A stretch of DNA of 64,000 bases from Caenorhabditis elegans (GCF_000002985.6 NC_003281.10:13392001-13456000), one strand, 5' to 3'. Positions 31,741-43,786 are shown, counted from the first letter of the stretch. Notes: generated by a model not told the origin, from the sequence alone. A program made the numbers and translations.

Positions 31741-34100
31741 ATGGGAATTTCGGGTCTATTACCGTTTGTAAAAAATGCTTGTCGAAAAGTAAGTCTAGTA
31801 ACTCGAAAATTTTGTCTAAATTTTGTTATTTCTAGGGAAATATTTTGGAGTTGCGAGGAAAGTCGGTCGCAATCGATGTGAGTTGCCTTTTACATCGTGG
31901 ATTGACTGGGTGTATGGATAAAATTCATATGGGAGAAGAAACTCAAAGTTATGTAAATTATGTTAACAAATATGTCAAAGAGCTTCTCGGAATGGGATGT
32001 CACGTTGTTATGGTATTCGATGGACGTCCGTTGCCGGCGAAAAAGGTAATTTTCCAGAGATGATAATTTTGTCTTTGTTTTTGGAAGTATTCAGTTTTTA
32101 GGGCACAAATGAGGAGCGTCGTGAGCTGCGTGAAAAACGAAAGGAGCACGCTGAAATGCTCCTGGCAAAAGGATTGGAACGAGAAGCCCGTGATACATAT
32201 CGATTGGCCACTAGCATTTCTGCAGATATTGTCGAAAATACCATTCAATATTTTCGAAGTATGACAAATGTCGATATTGTTGTGGCTCCCTATGAAGCAG
32301 ATGCTCAGCTGGCGTACCTTGTGCAGGAGAAACTTGTCGATGCAGTTATCACTGAGGATTCTGATCTGATTGTTTTTGGATGTGAAATGATTTATTTCAA
32401 ATGGCAATCTGCGACTGGAGAGTGCAGTGTTTATGAGAAGTGCAATCTGAAAAATTGCTTCACTGGAGAGCTTGGTGGGGATAAATTCGATTTCGTTAAA
32501 TTTCGACGAATCTGTATTTTATCAGGATGTGATTATTTGCAGGTATGTAGCTCAAGAACAAAAACATAAGCAAAAAGCTCAAATTGTTTATCGAAAAAAA
32601 ATACTTTTCAGGCAGGTCTACCAGGCGTCGGGTTGAGCACAGCTGCCAAATTTTTCTCCATGACATCAATCAAGGATCTCAGAACTTTGCTCCGAAAAGT
32701 TCCATCATACCTGAAAAATCCTAAGCTCAAGGAGCACGTGAACGATGAATTCATTCGAAATTTCGAAAAGGCGGAAAATACATTCAAACATCAAATTGTA
32801 TTTGATCCTAGAGAACGGTGCCAGAAGCCGTTGACACCGTACCCAAAAGAAGTTTTGATGACTGGAGTCGACGATCTGGAGGAGGTTATAGACTTGGATG
32901 TAGGCTCATCAAGCTTATCTAGTCACTAATATCGTTTAAATGTGAATTTCAGTCACCAAAGAAGACGGCTCCAAGCTCCAAAAGTTTCGCGTATGCAGGA
33001 ACAGCTTCTACTCAGCGAATCGCTATTCGGTTAGCGCTAGGAAATCCGGTTAGCAATTCTTTAGGAGCATATAGTTTTATTACATAACTTGAACATTTTT
33101 CAGGAAAACAAGAGCTCAATCGACGATCAGTTTCTTCTAGTTCAGCCAACCCCGGAATGGAGTGTCTGGGGATTACGGTAGAAATATAACTTTGAAATAG
33201 TAGTGAATACTCTATTAAATAATTAAGATATGAAAGCAAAGGAAGCACACTAGACAAGATCAGCAAACAGAAAGAGTTAGAAGCTACGCAATGTGGTGGA
33301 GCTTTCAAGGTAAGAAGAATGAAAATCTCAAAATTTTGGACGATATAAAATTTTCCAGCTCGATTCGCCGTCTGTGAAGCGTGTCAAAGTTGCTTCGAAA
33401 ACTACCCCAAACGATGACGAAGATGACATTGTGAAGCAATTCATGGCAGATATCGAAAAAGAAAAGAAGGCTATCAAAAAACGGAAAAATGCGCCTCAAG
33501 TGGACTATAATGCTGATGTTCTTCTCAAAAAGTATGCAGAACCACCACCGGAGAAGAGACAAAAGATTCTGGAAGTAATCGATGATGATTTCTCGGAATT
33601 TTTTCAAGAAAAAGTGAAAGAAAATACCAAGGAAAGTGTTGCCGAGGAAAAAGTTGAAAATAGCAACGAAGAGCTGAAGCCTCCTCCGATTCTTCGAAAA
33701 GCGGTTTCAACTCCTGATTCGGCAAGAAAAACTCACAAATTTCAATCGCCGCTTCTCAATCATCAAAATTCGGCTCCTCCGTCGTTGCCGGATAGAAAAC
33801 CTGCACAAACTTCCAAGTATTTCTCTAAACCAACTTCAGAAAATGGGCGAGTTACAAAACAATCCGCTTGTGAATTAATAAAAATATAATCTAAATACTT
33901 TTTTCAGAGTTCCCAAAACGAAAAATCCATTCCGATGTCCTGCATTTGTCAAACCAACGCAAAAAGTTGAAGAAAAAATCGAGAAAACTACGATTCTCGC
34001 TGCATTGGAAGAGAACAGTGTTCCGATGCCTAGTTCAAATACCACATATCGATTTGTTGGCTTTAAATCCGCAGGACTCCGTAGAAAATCGAAGCAATAA
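31741..34100 (+). CDS. exo-1: Exonuclease 1 (Rad2/FEN1-XPG family)
   Basis: Nuclear 5'-3' exonuclease and flap endonuclease acting in mismatch repair, end resection and meiotic recombination. Exons 31741-31788, 31836-32045, 32102-32542, 32612-32899, 32953-33048, 33104-33177, 33228-33309, 33359-33846 (or -33816), 33908-34100; 639 residues with the longer exon 8. The N-terminal XPG domain starts MGISGLLP, with AIDVSCLLHRGL and VFDGRPLPAKK. The internal XPG domain has VAPYEADAQLAYL and TEDSDLIVFG, followed by ILSGCDYLQAGLPGVG (helix-hairpin-helix). The C-terminal half is acidic, low in conservation, and has a TSKYFSKP segment. Only one reading frame continues sensibly into exon 9 (KTKNPFRCPAFVKP). 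Reaching it needs either a GC donor at 33847 or a GT donor at 33817; no standard donor at the end of the open stretch works. Confidence 0.93.
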
Positions 34101-34353
34101 TTTTTTAAAAACTTATTTTCGTTATTATCATTTTATACCGGTTTTTTGTTACGTAAAATATTCGTTTTGTGCCTTTTTCCGAAAATAAATTATTTTCTTC
34201 TTTTATTGAAAGTCCGCAATATTACATTGCGCGTGAAGTATGGTGTTTTGTCCGCAAATATTTTGAAGTGACGTGGTGAATTTTTCACCGATTTAATCGA
34301 GCTTTTATTCTCGATTCTAAATATCTCCCCTTTTTCAATAGAGATTTCAAAAA

Positions 34354-35580
34354 ATGGCTGACAAGTTGTTCTCGATTCGCAATTATTTCTTTCTCGGAAG
34401 TTATCAGTCTTGTATTGGAGAGGCTTTGGTGAGAAATCTTGTTTCCTTCGATTTCCTGGTTTATTTTAATATTTCAGAAGTTCTCATCGAAAAACGAAGA
34501 GGAAAAGCAGGAGAAGGATGTTTATTTGTACAGATCGTATATTGCACAAGGACAAGCTTTTATTCCATTGAAAGAGGTAGTTATTGATTAATGAGCAAGC
34601 CTGAACTCTTTTATTTATTTTAAGATCCCAGCCGCCACGAAGTCTGCTGATTTAGCTGCTGTTCGCAGGTACGCCGAATTCCGCAACAATCCAGCTGCCA
34701 AGAAGAAGATTCTGGCTGAAGTTCAAGAAGAAGTTGCCTCAAGAAACATTAAATCAGAAATCGCAGCTGTTCTTGCCGCTACTATTCTCAATGAAGCTGA
34801 TGTGAGATATTTATACATTTAATGTTATTTTAAAATTACCAAGAATGAATTTCAGCTCTCCCAAGACGCATTCCGTGCAGTTTCCCGTTTCGAAGGTCTC
34901 GAGGCTCGTGCCTCCAAGGTGTTTATTCTCATTAAAATGAACAAGCGGAAGCTTGCAATTGGTGAAGTGAAGAAAATGAATCAAATCGACGAGGACGCTA
35001 CTCTTTCTCAACTCGCAAATGCTCTCGTCACCTCGTTCGGTGCATCTGGAAAAGTAAAAGATGCTCTTTACATTTACAGCGAAATGTCTGATAAATACGG
35101 AAGAACTACTGATTTGGAGATGCATCAAGCTGTTGTTAGTATTTTGACTCAAGACTATGCTGCTGCAGAGGAGCTTTTGGAGGTGAGAGAATAGAAATTT
35201 AAGTTAATTAATAATTTTATATTTTCAGAGTGCTCTGGAAAGAGATAACAAAGATGCTGATGTGCTCATCAACTCAATCGTTTCCGCCCAGCTCAACGAA
35301 AAAGATGACGATGTTAGTTTCCTTCACTTTAAAACCTGAAAAAAGTGTAATTTTCCCAATTTAAAAAATGTTTAAACTCAATTTTTTTTAAGAAATTCAA
35401 AAATTTAAAGTTATTTTTTAATGATTCCAAAAATTTAACAATATTAAACTGAATATTTTTCAGGTCGTCGAACGTTTCATCTCTCAGCTGAAGCATGAGC
35501 ATCCAAATCATCCATGGGTTATCGATTTCAATGAGAAGGAAGCCGAATTCGATAGAGTCGCCAGCGATTCCAGAGCCTAA
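34354..35580 (+). CDS. cope-1: Coatomer subunit epsilon (COPI)
   Basis: Epsilon subunit of the COPI coat, which moves cargo from Golgi to ER; cytosolic and membrane-associated, binding alpha-COP. Exons 34354-34428, 34478-34576, 34625-34801, 34856-35182, 35229-35312, 35464-35580; 292 residues, the normal length. The protein is all TPR-like helices: LFSIRNYFFLGSYQSCIGEA at the N-terminus, VYLYRSYIAQGQ, and a C-terminal HPNHPWVIDFNEKEAEFDRV that is highly typical of epsilon-COP. TTTTCAATAG shortly before the ATG looks like a trans-splice acceptor. Exo-1 ends 254 bp upstream on the same strand and has AATAAA near 34185, so the two could share an operon. Exon 3 uses a TTTTAAG acceptor, slightly off consensus. 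Confidence 0.95.
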
Positions 35581-35722
35581 TTTCCATAATCTCTTATTTA
35601 TTTTCTGAAATACGCCCTCTCTCAATGTGATTTCTTTGGTTTCTAATTATGCACGTCTATTGGTTGAAAAAATCGATGTAAAAATTATGAGAAAAATAAA
35701 TTAAAGTGTGGAACCAAAAACC

Positions 35723-37713
35723 TCAGAAAAGATGAAAGTTGGACTGATGATAATTAGTAATTCCATTTATCGAACCGATACAGTAATCCTCACAATGTGC
35801 GCGAGTTTTGAAATTGTTTGCCGATGACGGCCTTTCGGGATTCCATTTGAATTCAATACATTGTTCACCATCGAATCCCCATCTAGACAGATATCCATCA
35901 TCCGGATGATCGAATATTGGGTGGACGCATGTTTTGGCTGAAATTTTGATTTTAAAAAATTCTGAGATTTTTGCGATAAAAATATGGTCTCGACACGACA
36001 AACTTTTGTTAAATGCGAAAAGATGTGCGCCTTTAAGGAGTACTGTAGTTCCAAACTTCTGCTGTTGCGGACTTTTCATCGATTTTCTGATGATTTGTTA
36101 AATTTGTGAAATTTTACAGTACCCCTTGAAGGCGCAAACCTTACCCAATTTAAATTAATAAAAATTTGTCGTGTCGAGACCGTCTGCCGTATTTTTAACG
36201 GAAAGCATCTAAATTTTCATAATATTTCCTGCCTACAAGGCGGCCTACGCACACGAGCCTTGCTCTAATTTATTGAAATAAATACTGTGCACACACCAAC
36301 CACGGGATACTATGTGAAAACATAGGCAGGCCCGCGTGAAAGGCAGAAAGTGTGCCTACCATGATCAAAAAGGGAATATATACCTCTATCAGGACAACAA
36401 ACTCCATCCAATGCTCCAAGAATTGATAATCCCTGAATACATTCAAATCCTTCTGGACACGTATCTGGCTTCTTTTTACTCGAACATTTCACCGGTTCTC
36501 CATCTTTTCGGTACATTACTTGGTATCCAGCTCCTTCCGGAGTTGGACATGTCAATGGAGGACCCGAGTTGCCGGCTGAAGATATTATATATAGTTGATG
36601 GACTATATGAAACTGGTATATATTGGCTACTAATTTAATTTAATTTAATTTAATTTATTACGATAGTAAGATATCGTGAGGTAGAGAAAAAAAAGAACAC
36701 ACATTAATAGATACAAACCATCACAAGTGGTTACATAAATAAATTACATAAATAAAACGAAACAAAAATAAAAAAGAGATGAGAAGAAAATAATGGCTAC
36801 ATTGGAGAAGAAGCAAAAACACAAATATCGATGTATAAAAGGCAAGAATAAATGATGGATAGAAGTGAGGATAAGGTAACATTAGACTAGCGATTTTGCT
36901 ATAAAATTTTTCTAGTTGCGAGTTTATTTTGAATATAAAATTAAAAACTCTAAATAAACGGAAATATTTGCTCTGCTAGTTCGCAAACTAGTTGCCAGAG
37001 TAAGGAAATCAGAAAATCTACTCAAAATTAAAGAATAATTTTCTAACTCACTTGCATCATTAGTTGCCAAACAAACCCATTCTCTTGATGCACTTTTCTT
37101 TCGAATTGTATTCTCAGAACAACGGCATCTTCCACGAACACATATTGCGTCTGGCCATTTCAAATCGCATTCTTCATTGGTCAGGCATTTCTGGAGTTAT
37201 GTGGAATTAATAATATTAAACAGAAAACTTATTTAAAGTTTAAAGGTGGGCTAAACTGTCCAAATAATTTTTAAGCATTTTTGTATGCATTCAAAAAGTG
37301 CAGAAATTTTACAACTTGTCACCTGTAATAACTTTGGAAGTCGCTTTTTATAATTATGTTTGATTACCTAACGATGTAAAGCGATGCTCGAAATTTATCA
37401 AAACGCCTAATTTTTAAAAATGTTTTTGAAAATTAAAAAAAAATACACTAACTTAACATGGTGGATTATAAATAATTAGAAAAATTATTCACTGAAGATA
37501 CTCCCACATTAGAGAATAAAAACGCATTCTACGATAATTATAACCAAGAGTGCAGCCACAAAAAATCCGAAATTAAAAATCCAAAAAAATATTTTCAAAC
37601 ATGAGGATGTTCGTCCTGCCCAGACGTAAAACGTGCCGTTTCAAACATACCTCACAAAAACAAATTGATATCATTAACATCAATAAGATGAATGAATTAT
37701 GGATAGATACCAT
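35723..37713 (-). CDS. bli-5: Secreted EB-module / Kunitz protease-inhibitor-like protein (bli-5)
   Basis: Secreted cuticle-related protein. In C. elegans bli-5 is a Kunitz-type protein whose loss blisters the cuticle. Exons 37713-37651, 37190-37052, 36575-36384 and 35937-35723; 202 residues. Exon 1 is only 63 bases and encodes the signal peptide (core FILLMLMISICF, then CE). I chose it because it ends in phase 0 at a strong GTATGT donor. Exon 2 is an EB module (KCLTNEECDLKWPDAICVRG then RCRC). Exon 3 is a second Cys-rich block (TCPTPEGAGYQV...CPEGFECIQ...GVCCPD). Exon 4 is a Kunitz domain (TCVHPIFDHPDDGYLSRWGF ... AHCEDYC), with a long loop and fewer cysteines than a classical inhibitor. Intron 3 holds two repeats. 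It lies antisense between cope-1 and trf-1, matching the known order. Confidence 0.88.
35985..36195. repeat. Palindromic repeat with GTCTCGACACGAC ends in bli-5 intron 3
   Basis: The left end has ATGGTCTCGACACGACAAAC and then GCGCCTTTAAGGAGTACTGT. The right end has ACAGTACCCCTTGAAGGCGC and GTCGTGTCGAGACCGTCTGC. It is a close relative of the element at 3013-3195. Confidence 0.8.
36632..36660. repeat. TAATT pentanucleotide microsatellite
   Basis: About five and a half perfect TAATT units in bli-5 intron 2. Confidence 0.85.
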
Positions 37714-38601
37714 GGTTCTGAAACTAAACGCCTTTTAAAACCAAATGATCGATAAATGATACTGCAAAGGTGTTATTAAAAAGATGAAGTGAGACTTTAT
37801 GTGAAAAGAAAAAGAGAAAAGTGATATGAATAGAAAGTGTAACAAACTGGATAAGGAAGTGAATGGAGGCAAAGGAAAAGCTGGTAGCAGAACGGAAATT
37901 TATTGGTTTGAAACTGACACGTTTTAAGTACATACATAATAAGCTTAAAAGGATCAAGAAAATCTTTTATCCCGGGAGTTTTGGACTCTGAAATTTCCAT
38001 CTGATCTAATAAAAATTTATGAGTCTACCTTGAAACGATTGATGTATTATTCAATTATGTTCCAAAAAATGCTCTACCTGGTGTACGTAGTATCACAGCT
38101 TTAGTTCATCTTACTTTTTTTTAAAAATATCTCTCAATTCAAATATTTTTCAAAACTCTCATACAGCACCTCTAGCGTACCACTACAGTAACCAAATGGC
38201 AATAGGTATTTTGTAATAAACGCGGAAACTGAATTTTAAGAAAGCAACAGTAGTTTTAAATCCCATCTTTCCCACCATTTTATCCCTGTTCTTGTTGTAT
38301 TTGCTTTCCTGTAGAATTTCCATATTACAAATCCAATTTCCATTTTCAATCCTACACAAAAATATTTGCTCTTACGTGCACATCCTTACCAAAAAATGCG
38401 CGCACCGGAATCTAATGGTATCCATGGAAATCTCTATAGCAATTTCTGAATTCCATAGAAATGCGGATGATTCCAATAAAAATTTGGGCGGCCGACGTGG
38501 ATGTATCCATAGGTTACCGGGCTCCTCGAGCCGCCTCCAATACTCTCGGAATTTTCAGTTATTCGGCAGAATACACTCTTTGTACTCTCCCTATCAGCAA
38601 C
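37714..38601. other. bli-5 / trf-1 divergent intergenic region
   Basis: Both flanking genes start here, so it should hold both promoters. GGAATTTTCAG near 38550-38560 is a trans-splice-type acceptor that removes the upstream in-frame ATG at 38461 and leaves 38602 as the first start of trf-1. Frames of 60-77 codons on the minus strand (37724-38000) are not supported by splicing into bli-5. Confidence 0.5.
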
Positions 38602-41394
38602 ATGACTTCTCAATCGGTAATGTTCAAAGGTGGATTACCAGCGGACTGTACTTGTCCAATATGTGAGCAAGCACTTCGCGATCCGATCAAGCTGAACTGT
38701 GATCATCACTATTGCCGTCAATGCTTTGAGAATGAAAATCGGTAATCTTAAAACACATTTTTTTACTTTTACCGTAATCATATTACAATAACCTTGAATT
38801 AAACTTGTGTTTTCCTCAGAATTTTGAAAATAAAATACAAATTCTACAAAAGCACTACTATAGTAACAGTAACCCAAAAGTTTTCCGACATTGATGGTTA
38901 TTTCGTTATCTATGGTAATTATGCCAACAGTAATACCAATCATACCATAAGTCTACTTTTTTTTAGCATGCCGGGTGTTTTTCAGAACTCCAGGATGCGC
39001 GGCATGCCAAACGATCATCCAACCGGAGCTGTGTCAACATGATCGGGCAAAGCAGAAGCAAGTGAGTCTATGACGTCATCGATTCGAATTTTTGGGAGAA
39101 CCGTTTTAATCAATTGCTCTACTTTCAGATTTTGGCTCTTCCAGTCGTTTGCACTTTTGAGTCTTCGGGTTGTCCCTGGGACGGACAACTTGGAACACTT
39201 CATGATCATTTATCGGAGTGTACATTCAAATCATCGTTGAAATGCGAAAAGTGTGGACGACAATTCGCAAAGAACGATTTGGAGAAACATCGAGCGAAGT
39301 GTGAACTGAATCGAGCTGTCTGCTCATTTTGTAACAAGACCATCCGAGATAGTGACCGTGAGAGGCATCCAAAGGTTTCCAGTTAAAACAAAATATTTCA
39401 AAATTGTAAAGTTTTCAGACCTGTCCTCAAGTTATCATCAGCTGCCCATTCCAGTGCGGTCTCACCGACCGCCCACGTCTCGAGGTACAGTAATCCGAGT
39501 TTCTAAAGGCAATTAATGATTTTCAATTTCCAGATCGAAGCTCATTGTCCCAGCTGTCCAAATGTTGACAACGTGTGCCCATTTGTACCATATGGATGCA
39601 CGTTTGCAGGTGATCTATAATTTACTGATTTATTGATTAGAAAGTAGTTTTTTTTTTCATTTTCAGGAGGAAAAGAGTCAATTCAACAACATCTGAGCGA
39701 CGAACCAGTTCGACATTTGATGTACCTCTGTGACGAAATTACGGATTTGAAGGTTTTTAACAAACTAAAACGGGGGTGAAGCCATTTACTTTCAGGGAAC
39801 CTATGAGTTGATGGAGAGGGATATGGGATCCTTCAATGATCGTCAGACCAGGATTTTATCAGCTGTAAGTTTGAGATTTTTCGGCCAATAGTTTAAATAC
39901 ACAATTGAAAATTTTCAGGCTGAGACATGCACCGAGATGTTCGGTCCTCAACTGATATGGAAAATCGATAAGCTTCAACAAAGAACTAATGAGGCGAAGG
40001 TAGGAGATTGAACTGAAGAATAATCAAGGAATTTGAAATTTCTACAGCTTATAGATCAGCATTATGACTCATTCGCGCTTAGTTAAACGAGCTATTACTG
40101 GAACACATAATTCTGGATATGTGTACCGCGCAACTTATTTGACGCGCCAAACATCTCGTACAGAAATTCTTTAATAGACTACTGTAGCACTTGTGTCGAT
40201 TTACAGAAATTATTTATTAATCGGTAAAATGTTTCTTCTTAACACCGTAAATTAATTTATAATTTTTAAATTTATATTACGGGATCATGAGATCATGAGA
40301 ATGCCTATTTACTGGCGCGAAAATATTGGCAGGCCGCGGCGGCGAGAGAGCATGTGGCGAAGAGAGACGGAGGTCCCTTCGCTACGAGATATTTGCCGCC
40401 AGAAAAGTAGGCATTCTCATGATCTCAAGGTTCCGTAATAAATTGACACAAGCGCCACAGTAGTCATTTAAAGAATTACTGTAGTTTTCGCTACGAGATA
40501 TTTTGCGCGTCAAATATGATGTGTAACACGCATTCTAGATAAATAGATAATATTCATTAAAATGCGCTTTTCGTGACTTTTCTAAGAAGAAGTTGAAAAT
40601 GGGTTGGCGTGCCATGGCAGTCATATTATTGAGAGTAAACAAGAAACTGGTATAGTACTCCTACAGTACCCCTGCCGTGCCAGACAGAATTCTAAATTTA
40701 CAGTCCGGAGCCGACACGACCATTTTCTCGGTGCCCTTCATGTCTCATCGATTTGGTTATAAGATGATGGCTTGTGCATGTCTTTTCGGTGATGGATCAA
40801 GTAAGAACTAATTAACCACTCGGTTAAAAAAGTAACACATTTAGGCGCTGGAAAGTCAATCTCCTTGTACGTGTTGTTGCTCAAAGGAGAGTTCGATCCA
40901 ACACTCGAATGGCCATTTCATCGAGCAATCAAGATATCTCTGTTGGATCAGGTAATCAGTTTAGGCTCTATACAATTCGAGAAAATATTACAGAACCCGC
41001 GTCCCGAAGATCGTGTAAACATCACTTATGTCATTGATCCTCGAAAACTGAAAGCCAATGAGAAGTTCTTGGCTCGTCCACGTGGTGAACGTAATGCTGC
41101 TTTTGGATCTCAGTCCTTCTGCTCATTGGCTATATTGCAGAATTATGTGAAGGTATTGGGATAGATTTTAAAATCAATTAATAATTATTTTCGATTTTTG
41201 AATTTCAGGACGACAAAATCTACGTTCAAATCGACGTGGATCGCTGTGAGACCCTTCCAGTTCAGCTTAAGAGTCGTGATGCAAAAGAACGAAAGCAAAT
41301 GCTCGATGCAATGCGTGCAAAGACTCCAGATGTTCGCCTTCATCAAGTTCGTCCAGTCACCAGTCAATCCAGCTCTGCGGAGCTCAGAGTTTGA
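38602..41394 (+). CDS. trf-1: TRAF-type adaptor: RING finger, TRAF zinc fingers, MATH domain (trf-1)
   Basis: TRAF-like E3/adaptor protein expected to link receptors to signalling. Twelve exons (38602-38741, 38986-39061, 39129-39374, 39419-39484, 39534-39609, 39667-39752, 39796-39864, 39919-39999, 40704-40800, 40845-40951, 40994-41152, 41209-41394); 462 residues. The RING finger occupies residues 15-60 (CPICEQAL, HYCRQCF, CAAC). TRAF-type zinc fingers run from 80 to 210 (CTFESSGCPW, CEKCGRQFAKNDLEKHRAKC, CSFCNKTI, CPFQCG). A short coiled coil follows, then the MATH/TRAF-C domain from about 300 (FMSHRFGYKMMACACLFGDG, SLYVLLLKGEFDPTLEWPF, FCSLAILQNYVKDDKIYVQI). The start at 38602 follows a trans-splice-type acceptor; the upstream ATG at 38461 would add an unrelated leader. 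Intron 8 (704 bp) holds nested palindromes. Confidence 0.93.
40110..40545. repeat. Nested palindromic elements in trf-1 intron 8
   Basis: The outer arms are TTTGACGCGCCAAACATCTC near 40138 and GCTACGAGATATTTTGCGCG near 40489, with matching TACTGTAG and TTGTGTCGATT/AATTGACACAA blocks. An inner palindrome has ATGAGAATGCCTATTTACTG near 40294 against AAGTAGGCATTCTCATGATC near 40404, flanking a GC-rich core with CCGCGGCGGCG. This looks like one inverted-repeat element inserted in another. Confidence 0.75.
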
Positions 41395-41536
41395 ATCATT
41401 CATTCAAACATTTGTTAATAAAAAATTCTTCTCGGAAATATTTACCTTCTGGCATATTTACATTTATTTACAATACAATTTTCATGATCATATAATAAAA
41501 TAAAATTGAGAAGTAGGGGAGAAAAGGCGCCAATCA

Positions 41537-42498
41537 TCATCGACTTTCGACTCGTTTCTGAATCCTATCCATCATTGCTTTTGCCTCTAGAAGCTTCCAG
41601 ATAAAATCGTTGAGTTGGGCCTCATCAAAGTCAACGACAAGAGCCTCAACATCCATTTTTCCAGCTGGAATCACTTTAAGTGTCAGTACTACTCGTTGAA
41701 ATGTGTGGTCCGCGTGCAGAGAAGACTTATTGTTTTTGGATATCGTGACGTCATAATCTACTAGTTCATCGTTTTTCCATTGAATTGTTCCGAGCTGGGC
41801 TTGGAGGCGAAGACGGATTTTCTGAATAAAAAACAATTATTACAGTATTTAGCCTTTTGGTTTTGGCAAGTATTTAATTAATTCCCAGTTGCAGGTTTCA
41901 ACGCGACCAAAACTTTACAGCTACCGTACCCACATGTTATTCGCAATGTTTTAGGGGGTTTCTGCGTTTGATATTTTCAAAAAAAAATTCGAAGTCTTAG
42001 CGTTACAGATTTTGAAACTATTAAAAATGAGGTTAAAATAGCGAAATACTGGTGGTACGGTAGTTGCGAAGTTTCGGTCGTGTCGAGACCGATTCCAGTG
42101 TTTTTTAACCTTGCAACTGCGTAATGCTGTTATTTTTTTATAGACTTTCACGTTTCGAAGTTTCAAAATTACCTCAAAAACACTTTTAAGTTGCTTCGCC
42201 ACGTCACCATCTCCAAGATTTTCGCTGAGATTGCCACTTCTGCCAGCTTCCGTCAAGACCACCCAAACTGATTCGGCCACTTTCTGATCGGCAATTAGGT
42301 TCCAATCTGTAATAATTATTAATTACAAAAAATGAAAATAAACAAATAATTTAGAAGCAATCAAATTCAACGTTAAATTTTCTGATTTTTCTTACCATCC
42401 ATCGTTGTGACCAAGATCTCCGCCAGTTTCTCCAGCACAATTTTGTCAATCTTCGAATTTCTCAGGAACTTTTCGGCTTCTGCCAATGTTGGAGCCAT
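41537..42498 (-). CDS. COMM-domain-like protein (COMMD10-like)
   Basis: Three exons: 42498-42396, 42307-42173 and 41821-41537; about 173 residues. The N-terminal half is helical (LAEAEKFLRNSKIDKIVLEK, then VAESVWVVLTEAG). Exon 3 looks like a COMM domain: RLRLQAQLGTIQW, DYDVTIS, RVVLTLKV, and VVDFDEAQLNDFIWKLLEAK near the end, in the place where COMMD proteins have the conserved F-x-x-x-x-L...L-E helix. COMMD proteins form the Commander complex in endosomal sorting. The family call is by eye and moderate. The exon 1 to exon 2 junction is odd: the obvious donor (GATG|GTAAGA) leaves phase 1, while exon 2 reads only in phase 0 from its acceptor. A weaker donor inside exon 1 (TTG|GTCACA) would fix the frame. 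Intron 2 holds a palindromic repeat. Confidence 0.6.
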
Positions 42499-43025
42499 TT
42501 ATCTCTGAGATTTGGATAAGGATAAAGGATGCAAAAAATAAATTTTGAAATTGAAATGCAATCCCGCTCCAACGGCACATGAAAACGCTCCACCACCAAA
42601 AATTGGGTCTCGTTAGGTAAAAAAAAAAGCGGCAGAATCATAATATCTAACGTTTTAAGACATTTTTCTTAGTTTTTGTTATGTTTTCAGTTATTTTTAA
42701 ATGATTTTTTATGTCGAAATAATTATTTAAATTTTTTTAAATCCATGCGTTCTCATTTAGCGGTGGAAAGCTTTTACACCTCGATTTTCGAAAAGACCAA
42801 ATTTTCAAAATATAATATTGGAAAGATTATTGACCAAATTAATAAAAATAAACGCATATCAAACATCGATATTTATTAAAAGAAAACACGGGAAAAACAG
42901 AAAAAACTCTACAACAAGGAATCCTAGAAACGAAAACGAAAAATTCTACTATGAACAAAAATTGAGAAAAGGTCTGATTTTTCAGAAAGTTTTACCGGTG
43001 AACAAGAAAAGTAATAAGAATGTTT
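42499..43025. other. Intergenic region with a dispersed repeat
   Basis: 42541-42620 holds the repeat TTGAAATTGAAATGCAATCC-CGCTCC ... GGGTCTCGTTAGGTA, also present at 44229-44325 and inverted at 170-245. The rest is AT-rich with no supported gene; the frames at 42676-43138 are not gene-like. Confidence 0.6.
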
Positions 43026-43663
43026 CTACTCAGTTTTGGCATTTTCCTCTTTTTTCTTTTCTTCTTTCAGTTCAATTCGTCCAAACTCTTCGTCTATCCG
43101 CTCTTTTGCACGGAATACCTGGAATGAATACAGGTTAAATTATAATTCAATAGACTTTCTCACTTTGCTCTGCAAATACAAAGTTCCTCCTTTCGATTTA
43201 TCGTTGATATTGAACAAGTGTTCGTAGTGTTTTTCGACTTCTTCTCGATTCAATGGAGTTTTCACGTTCAGAATTTGCAAGGATTCCTGGAAATTTTTAT
43301 TTTTAATCATTAATTTGAAGAGCTTTGAGTTTTCTACAACTTACCTCTAATGAGATACCCAATTTTGCATTAGAATTCGCATTTTCTCTTGTTTCACTTG
43401 CAGATTGTCCAGTGGAGGCGGCGTGACGAGCAGCAGCTTGTTGGGTTTCTGAAAAAATGTTAATTTATATTTTTTGAATAATTTTCGACAACTTGCGACA
43501 ATTTTGGACAACTTTCGACAACTTTCGATAATTTTCGACAATTTTCGATTGGTTTATCTGCAAAAAACTCACGTTTGATCTCATCTCTTACGGCTCTTGT
43601 GAGCGCTTTTGCGACTGCTTCTCCAGCGGCAAGAGCCACTTTCAGTGCAGTTCTCCACGGCAT
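43026..43663 (-). CDS. PAM16/TIM16 (Magmas), presequence translocase motor subunit
   Basis: J-like subunit of the mitochondrial TIM23 import motor. It pairs with PAM18/TIM14 and restrains its stimulation of mtHsp70 on the matrix side of the inner membrane. Exons 43663-43573, 43448-43345, 43286-43164 and 43118-43026; 136 residues, the usual size. The N-terminus is a hydrophobic amphipathic region ([20 protein letters not shown]). The degenerate J-domain has [32 protein letters not shown] and [13 protein letters not shown], with the HPD motif replaced by NDK, as expected of PAM16. The methyltransferase gene ends only 124 bp upstream on the same strand, so this is a likely downstream operon gene. 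The C-terminal tail is charged ([10 protein letters not shown]). I recall it as F45G2.8. Confidence 0.94.
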
Positions 43664-43786
43664 TTTCGAACTAAAAAATAATTATTCAACTATAATAGAA
43701 GAAATTTAAAAACAAATATATATGGAATTCCGCGAAATCCAATAAAAATTCACAAGAATAATAGATTTGCAAACAAAAAATCACAT

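Noticed and set aside
37724-38000. Minus-strand frames as the first exon of bli-5
   Set aside because: They lack a signal peptide and an in-phase donor; the 63-base exon at 37713-37651 fits both requirements.
38461-38601. Upstream in-frame ATG for trf-1
   Set aside because: A trans-splice-type acceptor near 38560 lies after it, and the extra leader has no family resemblance.
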